From positions 3,534,001 through 3,598,000 of the forward strand of contig OZ244829.1 in the NCBI GenBank assembly GCA_965220415.1: DNA of 64,000 bases. The letters are read 5' to 3'. The position numbers were made by a program, and so were the translations under genes. Each line of letters starts with the position of its first letter. Position 1 is the stretch's first letter. The notes beneath the pieces are model-generated. The model was not told the origin of the DNA and did no database searches. It was given only the letters and a program-made list of their open reading frames with translations. The DNA is from JAJDTR01 sp965220415. GTDB lineage: Bacteria; Poribacteria; WGA-4E; JAJDTR01. Positions 34,228-42,981 of the stretch are shown piece by piece.

Positions 34228-35439
34228 ATGCCGATAAAGCCTTACACTATTGATAAATCCAGAGCTTGTCTGAAACGCTCGGATGAACTCATGGTTCGCG
34301 GCTGCCAAGGACACAAACGCAGCCACGCCATGTTGGAGATGGGCTATCCCGGCTTCACGCAACGCGCCGACGGCGCGCGTTTCTGGGATGTTGACGGCAA
34401 CGAATACCTCGACTTCCTGCTGGGCTTTGGACCTATCCTTCTCGGCTACAACGATCCCGCCATCAATACGGCGCTCGGAAAGCAGATAACGGAGGGAACC
34501 GTCTTCAGCACCGCCCATCCAAAGGAGTTGGGCGTTGCCGAGATGCTGATTGATCGTATCCCGGTTGCGGAGATGGTGGGTTTCCTTATTGGCGGGAGCG
34601 CGGTTACCAGCGCCGCGTTGCATCTTGCGCGAGCGTATACCGGCAGAGAAAAGGTGATTCGGTGCGGCTACCACGGCTGGCACTCTTGGACGCGGCCGGG
34701 CGGACCCGGTGTACCGGCGGGCATCACCGAGTTGACGCTGGATTTTCCATACGGCGACCTTAATGCACTGGAGGATCGGTTCAGGGAGCACGACAACCAA
34801 GTAGCCTGTGTCATCATGGAATCTGTGTTGGACGATGGACCGCCGGAAGGTTTCCTGCAAGGAGTGGTTGACATGGCGCACCGCTACGGCGCGCTTGCCG
34901 TGTTTGATGAAATCAAGGTCGGTTTTCGCGTGGCACTCGGCGGCGGCAGCGAGTATTACGACGTAACGCCGGACTTGGCGACGTACGGCAAAGCGTGCTG
35001 CAACGGCTTTCCGGGCGGTTTCGTCGCAGGGAGGAGGGAGATTCTCGGCAGCGAGAAGTGCCAAGCCGTGTGGCTGGCAGCGACGTTTCACTGCGACCTG
35101 CCCAGTTTGGTGGCGTTGGAGGTGGTGGTCAACGAGTTGGAACGCCGCGACGGAATCGCATACCAGTGGAAGATTGGCAACCGTCTAATCGAGGGTGTCA
35201 ACAAGGCGTGCGAGGAGGGTGGATTGGGCTATAAATTAATAGGTGCAGGTCCCATGCCCACCCCCAAAATAGAGGAGGAGGACAGAGAGCGATGCATCGC
35301 CATGCTTCAGGGATGTTTGACGCGCGGTTTCTATCTGCATCCGAGCCATCCCATGTTCTTGAGTTTGGCGCATAGCGAGCAGGATATTGAGGACACCATC
35401 GTGGCGGTACAAGAGTCTATCGCCAATCTCGATTCGTGA
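34228..35439 (+). CDS. Class III aminotransferase (glutamate-1-semialdehyde-aminotransferase-like)
   Basis: About 403 residues, a PLP enzyme of the GSA-aminotransferase/class III group. The PLP lysine is K255 in YGKACCNGFPGG, and the cofactor aspartate is in VFDEIKVGFR. GGSAVTSAALHLARAYTGR and YHGWHSW are family segments. Length and the shortened C-terminus differ from true HemL, which has a GAYGG-type lysine loop and lies with haem genes, so another amino-group acceptor is likely. ATG at 34228 is preferred: AAGGAAG precedes it, and the earlier ATG at 34192 lies inside a repeat. The aldolase gene follows after 51 bases. Confidence 0.85.
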   Translation: MPIKPYTIDKSRACLKRSDELMVRGCQGHKRSHAMLEMGYPGFTQRADGARFWDVDGNEYLDFLLGFGPILLGYNDPAINTALGKQITEGTVFSTAHPKELGVAEMLIDRIPVAEMVGFLIGGSAVTSAALHLARAYTGREKVIRCGYHGWHSWTRPGGPGVPAGITELTLDFPYGDLNALEDRFREHDNQVACVIMESVLDDGPPEGFLQGVVDMAHRYGALAVFDEIKVGFRVALGGGSEYYDVTPDLATYGKACCNGFPGGFVAGRREILGSEKCQAVWLAATFHCDLPSLVALEVVVNELERRDGIAYQWKIGNRLIEGVNKACEEGGLGYKLIGAGPMPTPKIEEEDRERCIAMLQGCLTRGFYLHPSHPMFLSLAHSEQDIEDTIVAVQESIANLDS

Positions 35440-35490
35440 GAGGGCGGTATCGTAACTAGGAATGAATTACCGATAAGGAGGGCATAAAAT

Positions 35491-36186
35491 ATGTCGTATA
35501 GCAATCCATCGTGGGAGCAGTTGTCCAAATTGAGGGAACGCATGCGAAATGGCGAGGAACTCAATATTGCGAACGGAAGACTTGGGATGTCCAAGACCGA
35601 GATCGAAGGAATTCTCGGCGGCGATTCCTATGATATGATCGGTGTCGATAGCCAGCATGCTCCGTTCAATGAGGAGAAACTGGTAGAGTTCTGCAGGAGC
35701 GCCAGGGAACTCGACATGCCGGTTCAGTTCCGTATCAAAAACACTCGACACACGTATCTGCTCGGAAATCTTCTCGATCTCGGACCGGCGGCGATTGTCG
35801 TCCCGCAGGTCGAGACCGAGGCAACCGTTGACGAAGCCATTTGCAACTTCTACTATCCGCCGGTGGGTAAGCGGAGTTGGCCGCCCCCCAACGGATGGGG
35901 ATGGTCGGGGGACGTTGACCGGTCGGAGTACATCGAATGGTGGAACGAGAACGGGATTCTCTCGTTTCAGATTGAATCCGTGGAGGCGGTGCTCAACGCG
36001 CGAAAACTCGCCAAGCCCGGCGTTTCCATGATTCACTGGGGCAAGAACGATCTGAATTTCAGCTTGGAGTTGTATCCCGATCCGCCGTTCGCATCGTTTG
36101 AAGAGTGCGTGGCGCATGTGCAGAAGCAGATGGAGGGGACGGGGGTTAAGGTTGCAAACGCCATCGCGCCTTCCGGTCGGCTGTAG
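35491..36186 (+). CDS. HpcH/HpaI-family aldolase
   Basis: A 231-residue TIM-barrel class II aldolase that cleaves or forms 2-oxo-3-deoxy acids with a divalent metal. The metal and substrate segments are VDSQHAPF, VVPQVETEATVDEAI and SFQIESVEAVLNA. The typical family length is about 250-265. AAGGAGGGC just upstream supports the ATG. With the aminotransferase it may form a small catabolic operon, possibly for an amino sugar acid or amino acid from host material; the substrate is not determinable. The stop codon lies within the first unit of a tandem repeat. Confidence 0.88.
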   Translation: MSYSNPSWEQLSKLRERMRNGEELNIANGRLGMSKTEIEGILGGDSYDMIGVDSQHAPFNEEKLVEFCRSARELDMPVQFRIKNTRHTYLLGNLLDLGPAAIVVPQVETEATVDEAICNFYYPPVGKRSWPPPNGWGWSGDVDRSEYIEWWNENGILSFQIESVEAVLNARKLAKPGVSMIHWGKNDLNFSLELYPDPPFASFEECVAHVQKQMEGTGVKVANAIAPSGRL

Positions 36187-36343
36187 TTTTCGGTTCATGT
36201 TCGGTGGGTTGGCATTTGCTCCATTCCCAGCTACATGGTGGGCAGTGCCCACCCTACATAACTGTAGTTTTCGGTTCGTGTTCGGTGGATTGGCATTCGC
36301 TCCATTCCAAGTTACATGGTGGGCAGTGCCCACCCTACAAAAC
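36181..36343 (+). repeat. Tandem 81-bp repeat (two units) with hairpins
   Basis: CTGTAGTTTTCGGTTC starts at 36181 and again at 36262. Each unit ends with the palindrome GGTGGGCAGTGCCCACC (36237-36253 and 36318-36334). The first unit includes the aldolase stop codon. Confidence 0.75.
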
Positions 36344-36629
36344 TCAGTTGATCGATCCTACAAGCGGATTTGGACGCTTTACCGGCACAGATAGCATGAC
36401 GGAGGAAGCTATCGTCGTACAGATGCGATCACAATCTAACAGATCGTGGTACGGGAATCTATCGCCATTGGGATAGGCTCCCTTGAAAAAACGCAACTTC
36501 CCGCAGCGTGGAGTATACATGGTGGGCAGTGCCCACCCTACATAGGTACTTCCAAAGGGTAAACACTCTCATGTTGTAATTCGTTTTGTCCTGCCCTAGT
36601 AGTAGATTTTTAAACTCTCTCGAAAATTT
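36344..36629. repeat. Intergenic repeat fragments
   Basis: A partial 35-bp repeat end (TCAGTTGATC) lies near 36352. A relative of the 19689 hairpin arm is at 36430-36450. A family A/B right end (CAGCGTGGAGTATA) is near 36505-36518, and a third GGTGGGCAGTGCCCACC is at 36522-36538. Confidence 0.5.
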
Positions 36630-36639
36630 GGAGGATTTC

Positions 36640-37245
36640 ATGAAACAACTAGCAATTTCGGTCGGCTGTATTCTCTGCGTGGTTCTAGCGGGGTGCGGCG
36701 CGCCGAAAACCGTCGAACGTATTGAAGCCGACACCACGATTGACCTTTCCGGGGAATGGAATGACACGGATTCTCGCCAAGTATCCGAAGCCATGATCAC
36801 GGATTGTCTGAATCACCCGTGGATAACCCAGCACACCACCACCTCAGCAGGGAAAAAACCTGTTGTCATCGTCGGTGCCATCCGCAACCGCAGTTCCGAA
36901 CATATCGCCATTCCGACATTTGTCAGCGATATTGAACGGGCATTCATCAACTCCGGCTTGGTGTCCGTTGTCGCGAGCGCCAACGAGCGCGGCAGTCTGC
37001 GCGATGAGAAGGATGACCAGAGCATGTTCGCGACTCCCGAATCGACCAAAGAGATGGGGCGCGAACAGGGCGCGGACTACATGTTGATGGGTCAGCTAAA
37101 CACCATCAAGGATCGTGAGGGCGGGAAGCAGGTCACCTTCTATCAAGTTGATTTGACCTTGACCAACATTGAGAGCAACCAGAAAGTGTGGCTTGGGCAA
37201 AAGAAAATCAAGAAGTTCATCCAACGTAAACGCGCAGCTTTCTAG
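36640..37245 (+). CDS. LpoB-like lipoprotein
   Basis: A 201-residue lipoprotein of the PF13036/LpoB type. In enterobacteria LpoB activates the peptidoglycan synthase PBP1b from the outer membrane. Here the signal peptide ends VVLAGC (lipobox). The domain includes VIVGAIRNRSSEHIAIPTF, ERAFINSGLVSVV, GREQGADYMLMGQL and NQKVWLGQKKIKKF. GGAGG at 36630-36634 sets the start. The COG3014-type lipoprotein gene follows 7 bases later; this pairing is known from other Gram-negative bacteria. Whether a PBP1b-type partner exists cannot be seen here. Confidence 0.85.
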   Translation: MKQLAISVGCILCVVLAGCGAPKTVERIEADTTIDLSGEWNDTDSRQVSEAMITDCLNHPWITQHTTTSAGKKPVVIVGAIRNRSSEHIAIPTFVSDIERAFINSGLVSVVASANERGSLRDEKDDQSMFATPESTKEMGREQGADYMLMGQLNTIKDREGGKQVTFYQVDLTLTNIESNQKVWLGQKKIKKFIQRKRAAF

Positions 37246-37252
37246 CCGATTG

Positions 37253-38680
37253 ATGCATACTGCGAAACTCTTGCCGTTCTTGGCGCTGCTGTGCCTAAAC
37301 ATTGGGTGCGGCGGCTATAAGATGGTTGAGGTATATAGTTCGTTAGAAGCGGGAAAGCCCGAAGCTGCCCTCGCCTACCTTGATAAGAAGGCTCCGGACA
37401 AAGAGAACCTCCCGTTCCTTTTTGAACGGGGATTGGTTGCACATTACGCGGATCGCTATCAGGAAAGCAACGCGGCGCTGTCGCGTGCGGAGTCTATATC
37501 GGAAGACCTCTATACCCGCAGTATTTCCAAGGAGGCAGCCGCGCTCCTCACCACCGATCTGGTGCGGCCCTATGCCGGCGCCCGGTACGAGCGGCTCTTG
37601 AGCCACTACTATCGGATTCTCAATTATCTTTATTTGAATGAAATTGAGGAGGCGCTCGTAGAATGCCGGCGTGCGACGGATCTTATCCGGTACTACATAA
37701 ACGAGAACGAGGATTACGATTTTTTCGGCGCGCCGTTTTTGGCTTATTTAGCGGGAATACTCTTCGAATCCACCGGAGAGTTGAACGATGCCTTCATCTC
37801 CTACCAGCAAGCTGAAGGATTCTATGAACGCACGTCGTCCAAGACGGGGGCGAATCCTTCCTACGATATCGGCGTTTCGCTGGTGCGATTGGCACGGCAA
37901 CTGGGGTTTGCCGAAGAGGAGGCGCTTTACCGGGGGAAATATGGCGACCCGCATGATCCGCCCAAAGGTTACGGCGAACTCATCCTCTTTTACGAAAGCG
38001 GGTACGTGCCTTCCAAGTATGAAGAAACGCTGACGTTTCCCATCCTGAAAACCGATTCGTTTGAAGACGAACCCGAAAAGGGGCGCGGCAAGCGGGGGAA
38101 TTCGGACTTTGCCAGAACGCTCGTGTCGCGCCGCGGCAAATCCTATTCGGAAACCAAGTTGGAGTATCTTCTGCACGTCGCAATACCCGCGATTCGTTCC
38201 AATCGCCCCCGTCTCGCAGGGATTGCGGTGGAAGCCGGGAATGTTGAACAGAGAGGGATTCTGGTGTCCGATGTCGAAACTATGGCGATAGAAACGCTAA
38301 AATCTCAGGAGGGGGTCATTCTCCTCCGCACGGTGACGCGTGCTCTGTTGAAATATCTCGCTTATCGGAAGGTGACGAAGAAGTCGGAGGATGAGAGCAA
38401 ATCGGAGGAGGAAACGGATCATACTAAAGAGATTCTCATGGATTTGCTGGGGCGGGCGGTGAACGTCGTGAACATTGCTACCGAACGTGCCGACACCCGT
38501 TCGTGGCAAACCTTGCCGAATCAGATTTTTCTCTTACGGATGCGCTTGCCGGCGGGCAGCCACACTGTCACGCTTGCGTTTTCGGACGGAGTTGGCAGGC
38601 AACGAGGGGTTGAGTCGTTGGAGGATGTCGTCATTCGTGAGAATGAAGCGACATTTCTCAATTACCGGACGTTTGAGTAG
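37253..38680 (+). CDS. COG3014-type TPR-like lipoprotein
   Basis: About 475 residues. The ATG at 37253 gives a proper lipoprotein signal ending LNIGC; a longer frame from 37169 would overlap the LpoB-like gene and hide the signal. The N-terminal half is helical and TPR-like (PEAALAYLDKKAP, LYLNEIEEALVECRRATDLI). The C-terminal part includes LPNQIFLLRMRLPAGSHTVTL. COG3014 members often lie next to LpoB-like genes, as here, and probably work with them at the outer membrane or cell wall. Function is not established. Confidence 0.8.
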   Translation: MHTAKLLPFLALLCLNIGCGGYKMVEVYSSLEAGKPEAALAYLDKKAPDKENLPFLFERGLVAHYADRYQESNAALSRAESISEDLYTRSISKEAAALLTTDLVRPYAGARYERLLSHYYRILNYLYLNEIEEALVECRRATDLIRYYINENEDYDFFGAPFLAYLAGILFESTGELNDAFISYQQAEGFYERTSSKTGANPSYDIGVSLVRLARQLGFAEEEALYRGKYGDPHDPPKGYGELILFYESGYVPSKYEETLTFPILKTDSFEDEPEKGRGKRGNSDFARTLVSRRGKSYSETKLEYLLHVAIPAIRSNRPRLAGIAVEAGNVEQRGILVSDVETMAIETLKSQEGVILLRTVTRALLKYLAYRKVTKKSEDESKSEEETDHTKEILMDLLGRAVNVVNIATERADTRSWQTLPNQIFLLRMRLPAGSHTVTLAFSDGVGRQRGVESLEDVVIRENEATFLNYRTFE

Positions 38681-38737
38681 GCGTAGTGGGAGATTGAACG
38701 AACGAATTAGATTCTACGGCGATTGTAAAAAGGCATT

Positions 38738-39544
38738 ATGGAACAGAGGGGAACAAGGTTAGCAGGCAAAGTCGCGATTGTAACGGGCGCAGGCACGGTC
38801 ACCGATGTCGACGGTACAGGCAATGCCATGGCAATCCTGTTCGCAAGGCACGGCGCGAAGGTGATTGTGGCGGACATGTCGGAGGCAAACGCCCGGAAGA
38901 CGCTTGACACGATCGAGGCTGAAGGCGGCACGGCGTCGCTGTTCACGGTTGACGTGACCAAGAACGCGGAATGCAAAGCCATGGTGGACGCGGCGGTCGA
39001 ACGTTACGGCAGGCTGGACATCCTAATCAACAACGTGGGAATCGGCCGCGGCGGTACGGTGCTCGACGTCTCCGAAGAGGAGTGGGATCTCGTGATGAAT
39101 GTCAATCTCAAGAGCATGATGCTAACCAGCAAGCATGCTATCCCAGCCATGATTGAGGGGGGTGGAGGGGCAATTATAAACCTGTCCTCAATCGACGGTC
39201 TGCGAGCGGGTTGGACAGTCGATATCCATTACAGCGCGGCTAAAGGCGGCGTAATCGCGCTGACCAAGAACATGGCGGTGCATCACGGGCGCGACAACAT
39301 CCGCGTCAATGCCATTGCCCCGGGACACCTTTACGCATCGCTTGTGAACAGAATTTCCGAGGAACAACGAGATTTGCGCCGCCGCGCCGGGCCGTTGGGA
39401 ACAGAGGGTACAGCGTGGGATGTCGCTTGGGCGGCTCTGTTCTTGGCGAGCGATGAGGCGCGCTGGATTTCCGGTGTCGTGCTGCCGGTTGATGCCGGTG
39501 TCCTCGCGGCGACGCCGCTTTCGATGCTGCCTCATCTGCGATAG
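38738..39544 (+). CDS. SDR-family oxidoreductase
   Basis: A 268-residue short-chain dehydrogenase/reductase. The N-terminal dinucleotide loop reads VTGAGTVTDVDGTGNAMA, an extended form of TGxxxGxG seen in some SDRs. Then come DVT and NNVGIG, with catalytic Ser in INLSSIDG and Tyr-x3-Lys in YSAAKGG. VRVNAIAPGH follows in the usual place (here read IRVNAIAPGH). NAD(P)-dependent redox of an alcohol or ketone is expected; the substrate is unknown. It is 57 bases after the COG3014 gene and may be separate from it. Confidence 0.9.
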   Translation: MEQRGTRLAGKVAIVTGAGTVTDVDGTGNAMAILFARHGAKVIVADMSEANARKTLDTIEAEGGTASLFTVDVTKNAECKAMVDAAVERYGRLDILINNVGIGRGGTVLDVSEEEWDLVMNVNLKSMMLTSKHAIPAMIEGGGGAIINLSSIDGLRAGWTVDIHYSAAKGGVIALTKNMAVHHGRDNIRVNAIAPGHLYASLVNRISEEQRDLRRRAGPLGTEGTAWDVAWAALFLASDEARWISGVVLPVDAGVLAATPLSMLPHLR

Positions 39545-39879
39545 AGGGCCACTCCCTACCATTTTTCCGCTGCGCAGTTTCGTCTGATTTATGTTCAGGG
39601 CAGTTCCATCTTAGCGGCAAGGCCTTGATTGGGTGACATATCCCAAAGTCGCGATAGACAACGTGTACGCCGTTTCGTCGTATGCATTCACCTAATTACG
39701 CGTATGCCAAGGGCACCAACTCGCCTCCCTTGGGTCCAGCCCAAAGCTGAGAATATCCGATTCTTTCAGGCTGTGATAGCATTTCTTGTCGAAAAGCTCT
39801 GGAACGGGTAAACCCTTCAAATTGCTGTGGTGGTTAGTAACGGAAGCGAAAATCCTTTGCTGAATTCTGCCAAAACCCT
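39545..39879. other. Intergenic region, nothing clear
   Basis: No repeat of the families above and no convincing frame is seen until the promoter at 39880. It marks the left edge of an AT-rich accessory stretch. Confidence 0.4.
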
Positions 39880-39909
39880 TTGAAATACTAAACATATGTA
39901 TGGTATAAT
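39880..39909 (+). promoter_or_regulatory. Sigma-70-type promoter giving a nearly leaderless transcript
   Basis: TTGAAA at 39880-39885 and TATAAT at 39904-39909 are separated by 18 bases. Transcription should start about 39916, only about 6 bases before the ATG at 39922. Confidence 0.65.
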
Positions 39910-39921
39910 TTGGTTGCTTTT

Positions 39922-41274
39922 ATGAACACGCGCACGTATGAGATTCGAGACCCGATTCACGGTCTCATCGAACTCTCACAGAAAGAACTAGATTTAATCA
40001 ACACTAAAGCTTTTCAAAGGCTTCGCCGAATTCGCCAATTGGCAATGGCGTTTCTCGTGTATCCCGGCACTTTGCATACCCGATTCGATCATTCTATTGG
40101 TGTAATGTACATCGCCGGACGAATCTGCGAACAGCTTAAGCCAGCCACTGGGATGGATACTGAAGAATGCAATCGCATTAGGCTTGCTGCCCTACTTCAC
40201 GATATTGGTCATGGGCCGTTCAGCCATGTTTCCGAATACCTTCTGGATCAGTATGCGCCGAATCAAGCTAGTGAAAACTCAGACCGAGAGAAAATCCACG
40301 AGCGTGTTACAGTTGACATTGTTAAGAGCGATTCAGAAATTGGGGAAGTTCTCAATTCTGCCGAACGTGAATTTATCATTGAGATGATTGTCGGAAAACC
40401 AATGCGGGATTTCAAGCGCGACATCATTTCTAGTGATTTAGATGCAGACAAAATGGATTATCTACTTCGGGATTCGTACTTCGCCGGTGTCAAATATGGG
40501 ACTTATGACTTAGATAAAATCGTTGAGTCATGTCGTGTACATTGTGAAGAGGATGAATCGTACCTTGCAATTAGCGATGAGGGGATTCATGCGCTTGAGC
40601 AACTCCTACTGGCAAAACACCATATGACACAACAGGTATATCGTCATCGCGTTAGGTCGATTTCCGATGCGATGATTGTTCGCGGAATTCAGCTTGCGAT
40701 AAAACAAGGGAACCAGGAACTACGGAATCTTTACCAATACAAAAAAAATTCCACGTTCATAGATAACTACATCGAGTATCATGACGAACGGTTGATTGGC
40801 ATCCTTATGCGATGTGATCAGGAAAAGGGCCGTAGCATTTTCGAACGGCTTTATCGGAGACGATTATTCAAGATGATTGGCGAACTGCCACTAAAGCGTG
40901 TAGACAGTGCTCCAGCAAAACGACGGCTCCTCCAGATGCACGATAACCAGAGGCGGAAATGGGAGGAAGATATTGCGAGGCATCTCGAGATTGATCCCGA
41001 TGAAGTAATTGTCAACAAGCTCCAGACCGGAAATCCCAACTATGGAAGTCGAAGCTATAGCATTAATCCAGAAGCTGTTATGATTTTTGATGAAGCGCAA
41101 AGTGGCTTAAGGAGTCTCAGTCGTTACGGGACTGAACTGATATTGGTCCGTCCTCCTACCGATGAAGCTGACTTGGAAACCGTTCAAGTTTATGCACCGC
41201 GAGATTATCGGCACAGTCAACAAGACGTATTGCAACTTCAAGAGAAAGTTCAAGAGATTTTGTTATCTCCATGA
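39922..41274 (+). CDS. HD-domain phosphohydrolase (SAMHD1/dNTPase-like)
   Basis: About 450 residues. Motifs are RDPIHGLIELSQKELDLINT, FQRLRRIRQL, HTRFDHSIGV, LLHDIGHGPFSH and SSDLDADKMDYLLRDS, the HD metal site of the SAMHD1-like group. Such proteins usually cleave dNTPs; some act in phage defence, others as housekeeping enzymes such as B. subtilis YwfO. Start ATG 39922 follows the promoter too closely for a Shine-Dalgarno site. The YwgA-like gene follows after 43 bases. In Bacillus, ywfO and ywgA are also neighbours, which suggests a conserved functional pair. Confidence 0.88.
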   Translation: MNTRTYEIRDPIHGLIELSQKELDLINTKAFQRLRRIRQLAMAFLVYPGTLHTRFDHSIGVMYIAGRICEQLKPATGMDTEECNRIRLAALLHDIGHGPFSHVSEYLLDQYAPNQASENSDREKIHERVTVDIVKSDSEIGEVLNSAEREFIIEMIVGKPMRDFKRDIISSDLDADKMDYLLRDSYFAGVKYGTYDLDKIVESCRVHCEEDESYLAISDEGIHALEQLLLAKHHMTQQVYRHRVRSISDAMIVRGIQLAIKQGNQELRNLYQYKKNSTFIDNYIEYHDERLIGILMRCDQEKGRSIFERLYRRRLFKMIGELPLKRVDSAPAKRRLLQMHDNQRRKWEEDIARHLEIDPDEVIVNKLQTGNPNYGSRSYSINPEAVMIFDEAQSGLRSLSRYGTELILVRPPTDEADLETVQVYAPRDYRHSQQDVLQLQEKVQEILLSP

Positions 41275-41317
41275 CACGGGAAATAACAAATGCACAGCCC
41301 TAATGGAAGGAATTCGC

Positions 41318-41890
41318 ATGCACATTCAAGACCTGATTTTGCTTGTTATTGGAAATGAGAAACAGAAAAGGCTACGGGGGCGAACTACGCTTCAAAAGAA
41401 GCTTTATTTCCTCTCAGTATTGAATGAAACCAACCTCGGTTTTCGGCCGCACTACTATGGACCTTATAGTAGTGAAGTTGCGGAAAATCTTGATACTCTC
41501 GTAAGCACTGGTTTTCTCAAGGAGGTAACAGAGACTCTTGTTTCGGAGACTTCAACAGTTTCAAGAGACCGAAATATCTTTGGAGAAATCCGTCGTCATA
41601 CGTATTCTTTGACTCCCGATGGGAAAACTGTAATGAAAGAGATAGAACAGGAAGACGGATACATGGAATGGGTGAAAGCTCTTAATCTCCTAAACAGGAA
41701 ATTGTCCAACAATTATTTTAACACTCTTTCAATCGCTGCGAAGGTCTATTACATTGTCAATCAGCAGGGAAGTGCTACGCGCGAGCAGATTCGGAATATC
41801 GCTGAAAAATATGGCTGGAACATAAATCATTCGCAGATTGAAAAAGTACTTTCGTTGCTAGAAAATCTTACGCTAATTTCTGTGAAATAG
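41318..41890 (+). CDS. YwgA-like winged-helix protein
   Basis: About 190 residues. ATG at 41318 is supported by AAGGA at 41307-41311; an earlier frame overlapping the HD gene lacks a site. The core RTTLQKKLYFLSVLNETNLGF followed by FRPHYYGPYSSEVAENLDTL is typical of the YwgA family and related to Panacea-type antitoxin domains. A second winged-helix-like region lies at the C-terminus. It probably partners the upstream HD enzyme as a regulator; that is inference. Confidence 0.65.
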   Translation: MHIQDLILLVIGNEKQKRLRGRTTLQKKLYFLSVLNETNLGFRPHYYGPYSSEVAENLDTLVSTGFLKEVTETLVSETSTVSRDRNIFGEIRRHTYSLTPDGKTVMKEIEQEDGYMEWVKALNLLNRKLSNNYFNTLSIAAKVYYIVNQQGSATREQIRNIAEKYGWNINHSQIEKVLSLLENLTLISVK

Positions 41891-42254
41891 ATTGATCGCT
41901 CGAGACAGAATACAACAACCTTTGAAAACTAAACAGTCAATTCAAATGAATCTCCGTTTGGCAAACGGTAATCGCCTAGGCAAAAATTGGGTCGGAAACT
42001 TCAAGAAAAAGACACAAATCTCCATATCATTCCTTTCGGAGAACGGTAGGATGCCCTATTCAGACCCTGATTGAAAAATTGATGATAACGCCGTTACTGA
42101 AAATTTGAGTGTTATAACGTGCCACACTTCTGGCGCTTTCAGGAGCTCGCGGCATCAATGTTGAGTTCCGTGTTCGGGCACTTGATCGCCGTACCCACCC
42201 TACATTGCCAGTATCCGCTACCCGTTCTCGAAATGATTAGGGTCTCTTGATCGA
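41891..42254. other. Intergenic region before toxin gene
   Basis: AT-rich at first, then a GC-richer patch at 42120-42240 with CACTTGATCGCCGTACCC, a weak match to the end of the 35-bp repeat. No gene is supported. The patch lies where the toxin N-terminus would be expected. Confidence 0.35.
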
Positions 42255-42491
42255 GTGGTACGATCTATTATTGACAACCGTCTCATCCGTCTACAAAAAG
42301 GAAATTTAGGTGATTATAAATCGCTCAGGTACGGCTTGTTTGAACTACGCATTCATTTAGGTTACCGAGTTTACTTTGCAATGATTAGTACTACTATTCT
42401 GTTGCTTTATGGCGGCTCAAAATCTACGCAGTCTCAAGACATCAGAAGAGCAAAGGCATATTGGAAAGAGTATCAGGAGGCTTCAAAATGA
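42255..42491 (+). CDS. RelE/HigB-type toxin, N-terminally truncated
   Basis: The reading frame is 78 residues from a GTG: RLIRLQKGNLGDYKSLRYGL then FELRIHLGYRVYFAM then ILLLYGGSKSTQSQDIRRAK. This is the central and C-terminal part of the addiction-module killer protein family, normally about 95-105 residues. About 20-25 residues that hold the first strand and helix are missing, and the frame upstream is closed at 42234. It may be inactive. The stop overlaps the next start as ATGA, the usual coupling of toxin and antitoxin. Confidence 0.7.
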   Translation: MVRSIIDNRLIRLQKGNLGDYKSLRYGLFELRIHLGYRVYFAMISTTILLLYGGSKSTQSQDIRRAKAYWKEYQEASK

Positions 42492-42907
42492 GAGAGATGT
42501 TGGATTATCAAAAATGGTTGATTGAAAGACTGTCGGATTACGAGGAAGCATATACGTTTTATGTGGTTGCAAAGAAAACCTTCGAAGCGGATGGAGATGT
42601 TGATGCGTTTAAAACAGCCCTAGATAACATCATTGAAGCTCAGGGCAAGGAGAGTAAGTTAGCGACTGTGGCCTACTTCGCTAGGGCAACAATCTACTTT
42701 TATCTCAAACAGTATGACGATGCTATAAGAGATTACGGCATAGTATTGGAAATGGATCCAAACGATAAAATGGCTTCGTTTGGCCGAAACCTAGCGGATT
42801 CCTACAAAAACGAAGGGACAAACCCTCAATCTTCGTTAAGCCAATGTCTGAAACCCGTCCCCGACAATGCCAACGCAGACAGGATGTCCGATTTAGCTCT
42901 CGTATAA
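42488..42907 (+). CDS. Antitoxin-like N-terminus joined to a TPR
   Basis: A 139-residue protein; AGGAGG at 42475-42480 and the ATGA overlap set the start. Residues 8-50 (YQKWLIERLSDYEEAYTFY, then DVDAFKTALDNIIEAQG) match the N-terminus of HigA-type antidotes that partner this toxin family. Instead of the expected Cro/C1 helix-turn-helix, residues about 55-105 form a TPR-like hairpin: ATVAYFARATIYFYLKQYDD, AIRDYGIVLEMDPNDKMA. The C-terminal tail looks unstructured and may be read-through. The antitoxin would then lack its DNA-binding, autoregulating part. Confidence 0.6.
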   Translation: MREMLDYQKWLIERLSDYEEAYTFYVVAKKTFEADGDVDAFKTALDNIIEAQGKESKLATVAYFARATIYFYLKQYDDAIRDYGIVLEMDPNDKMASFGRNLADSYKNEGTNPQSSLSQCLKPVPDNANADRMSDLALV

Positions 42908-42981
42908 TGATTCCAAGACATGTGTCAATCCCTTGTGTCGAGGACGAGAGAGCAATGTGTGCCTTATGGCGCCTAGCAAGT

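Noticed and set aside
37169..37252. Longer start for the COG3014 lipoprotein
   Set aside because: It overlaps the LpoB-like gene by 77 bases and would bury the lipoprotein signal.
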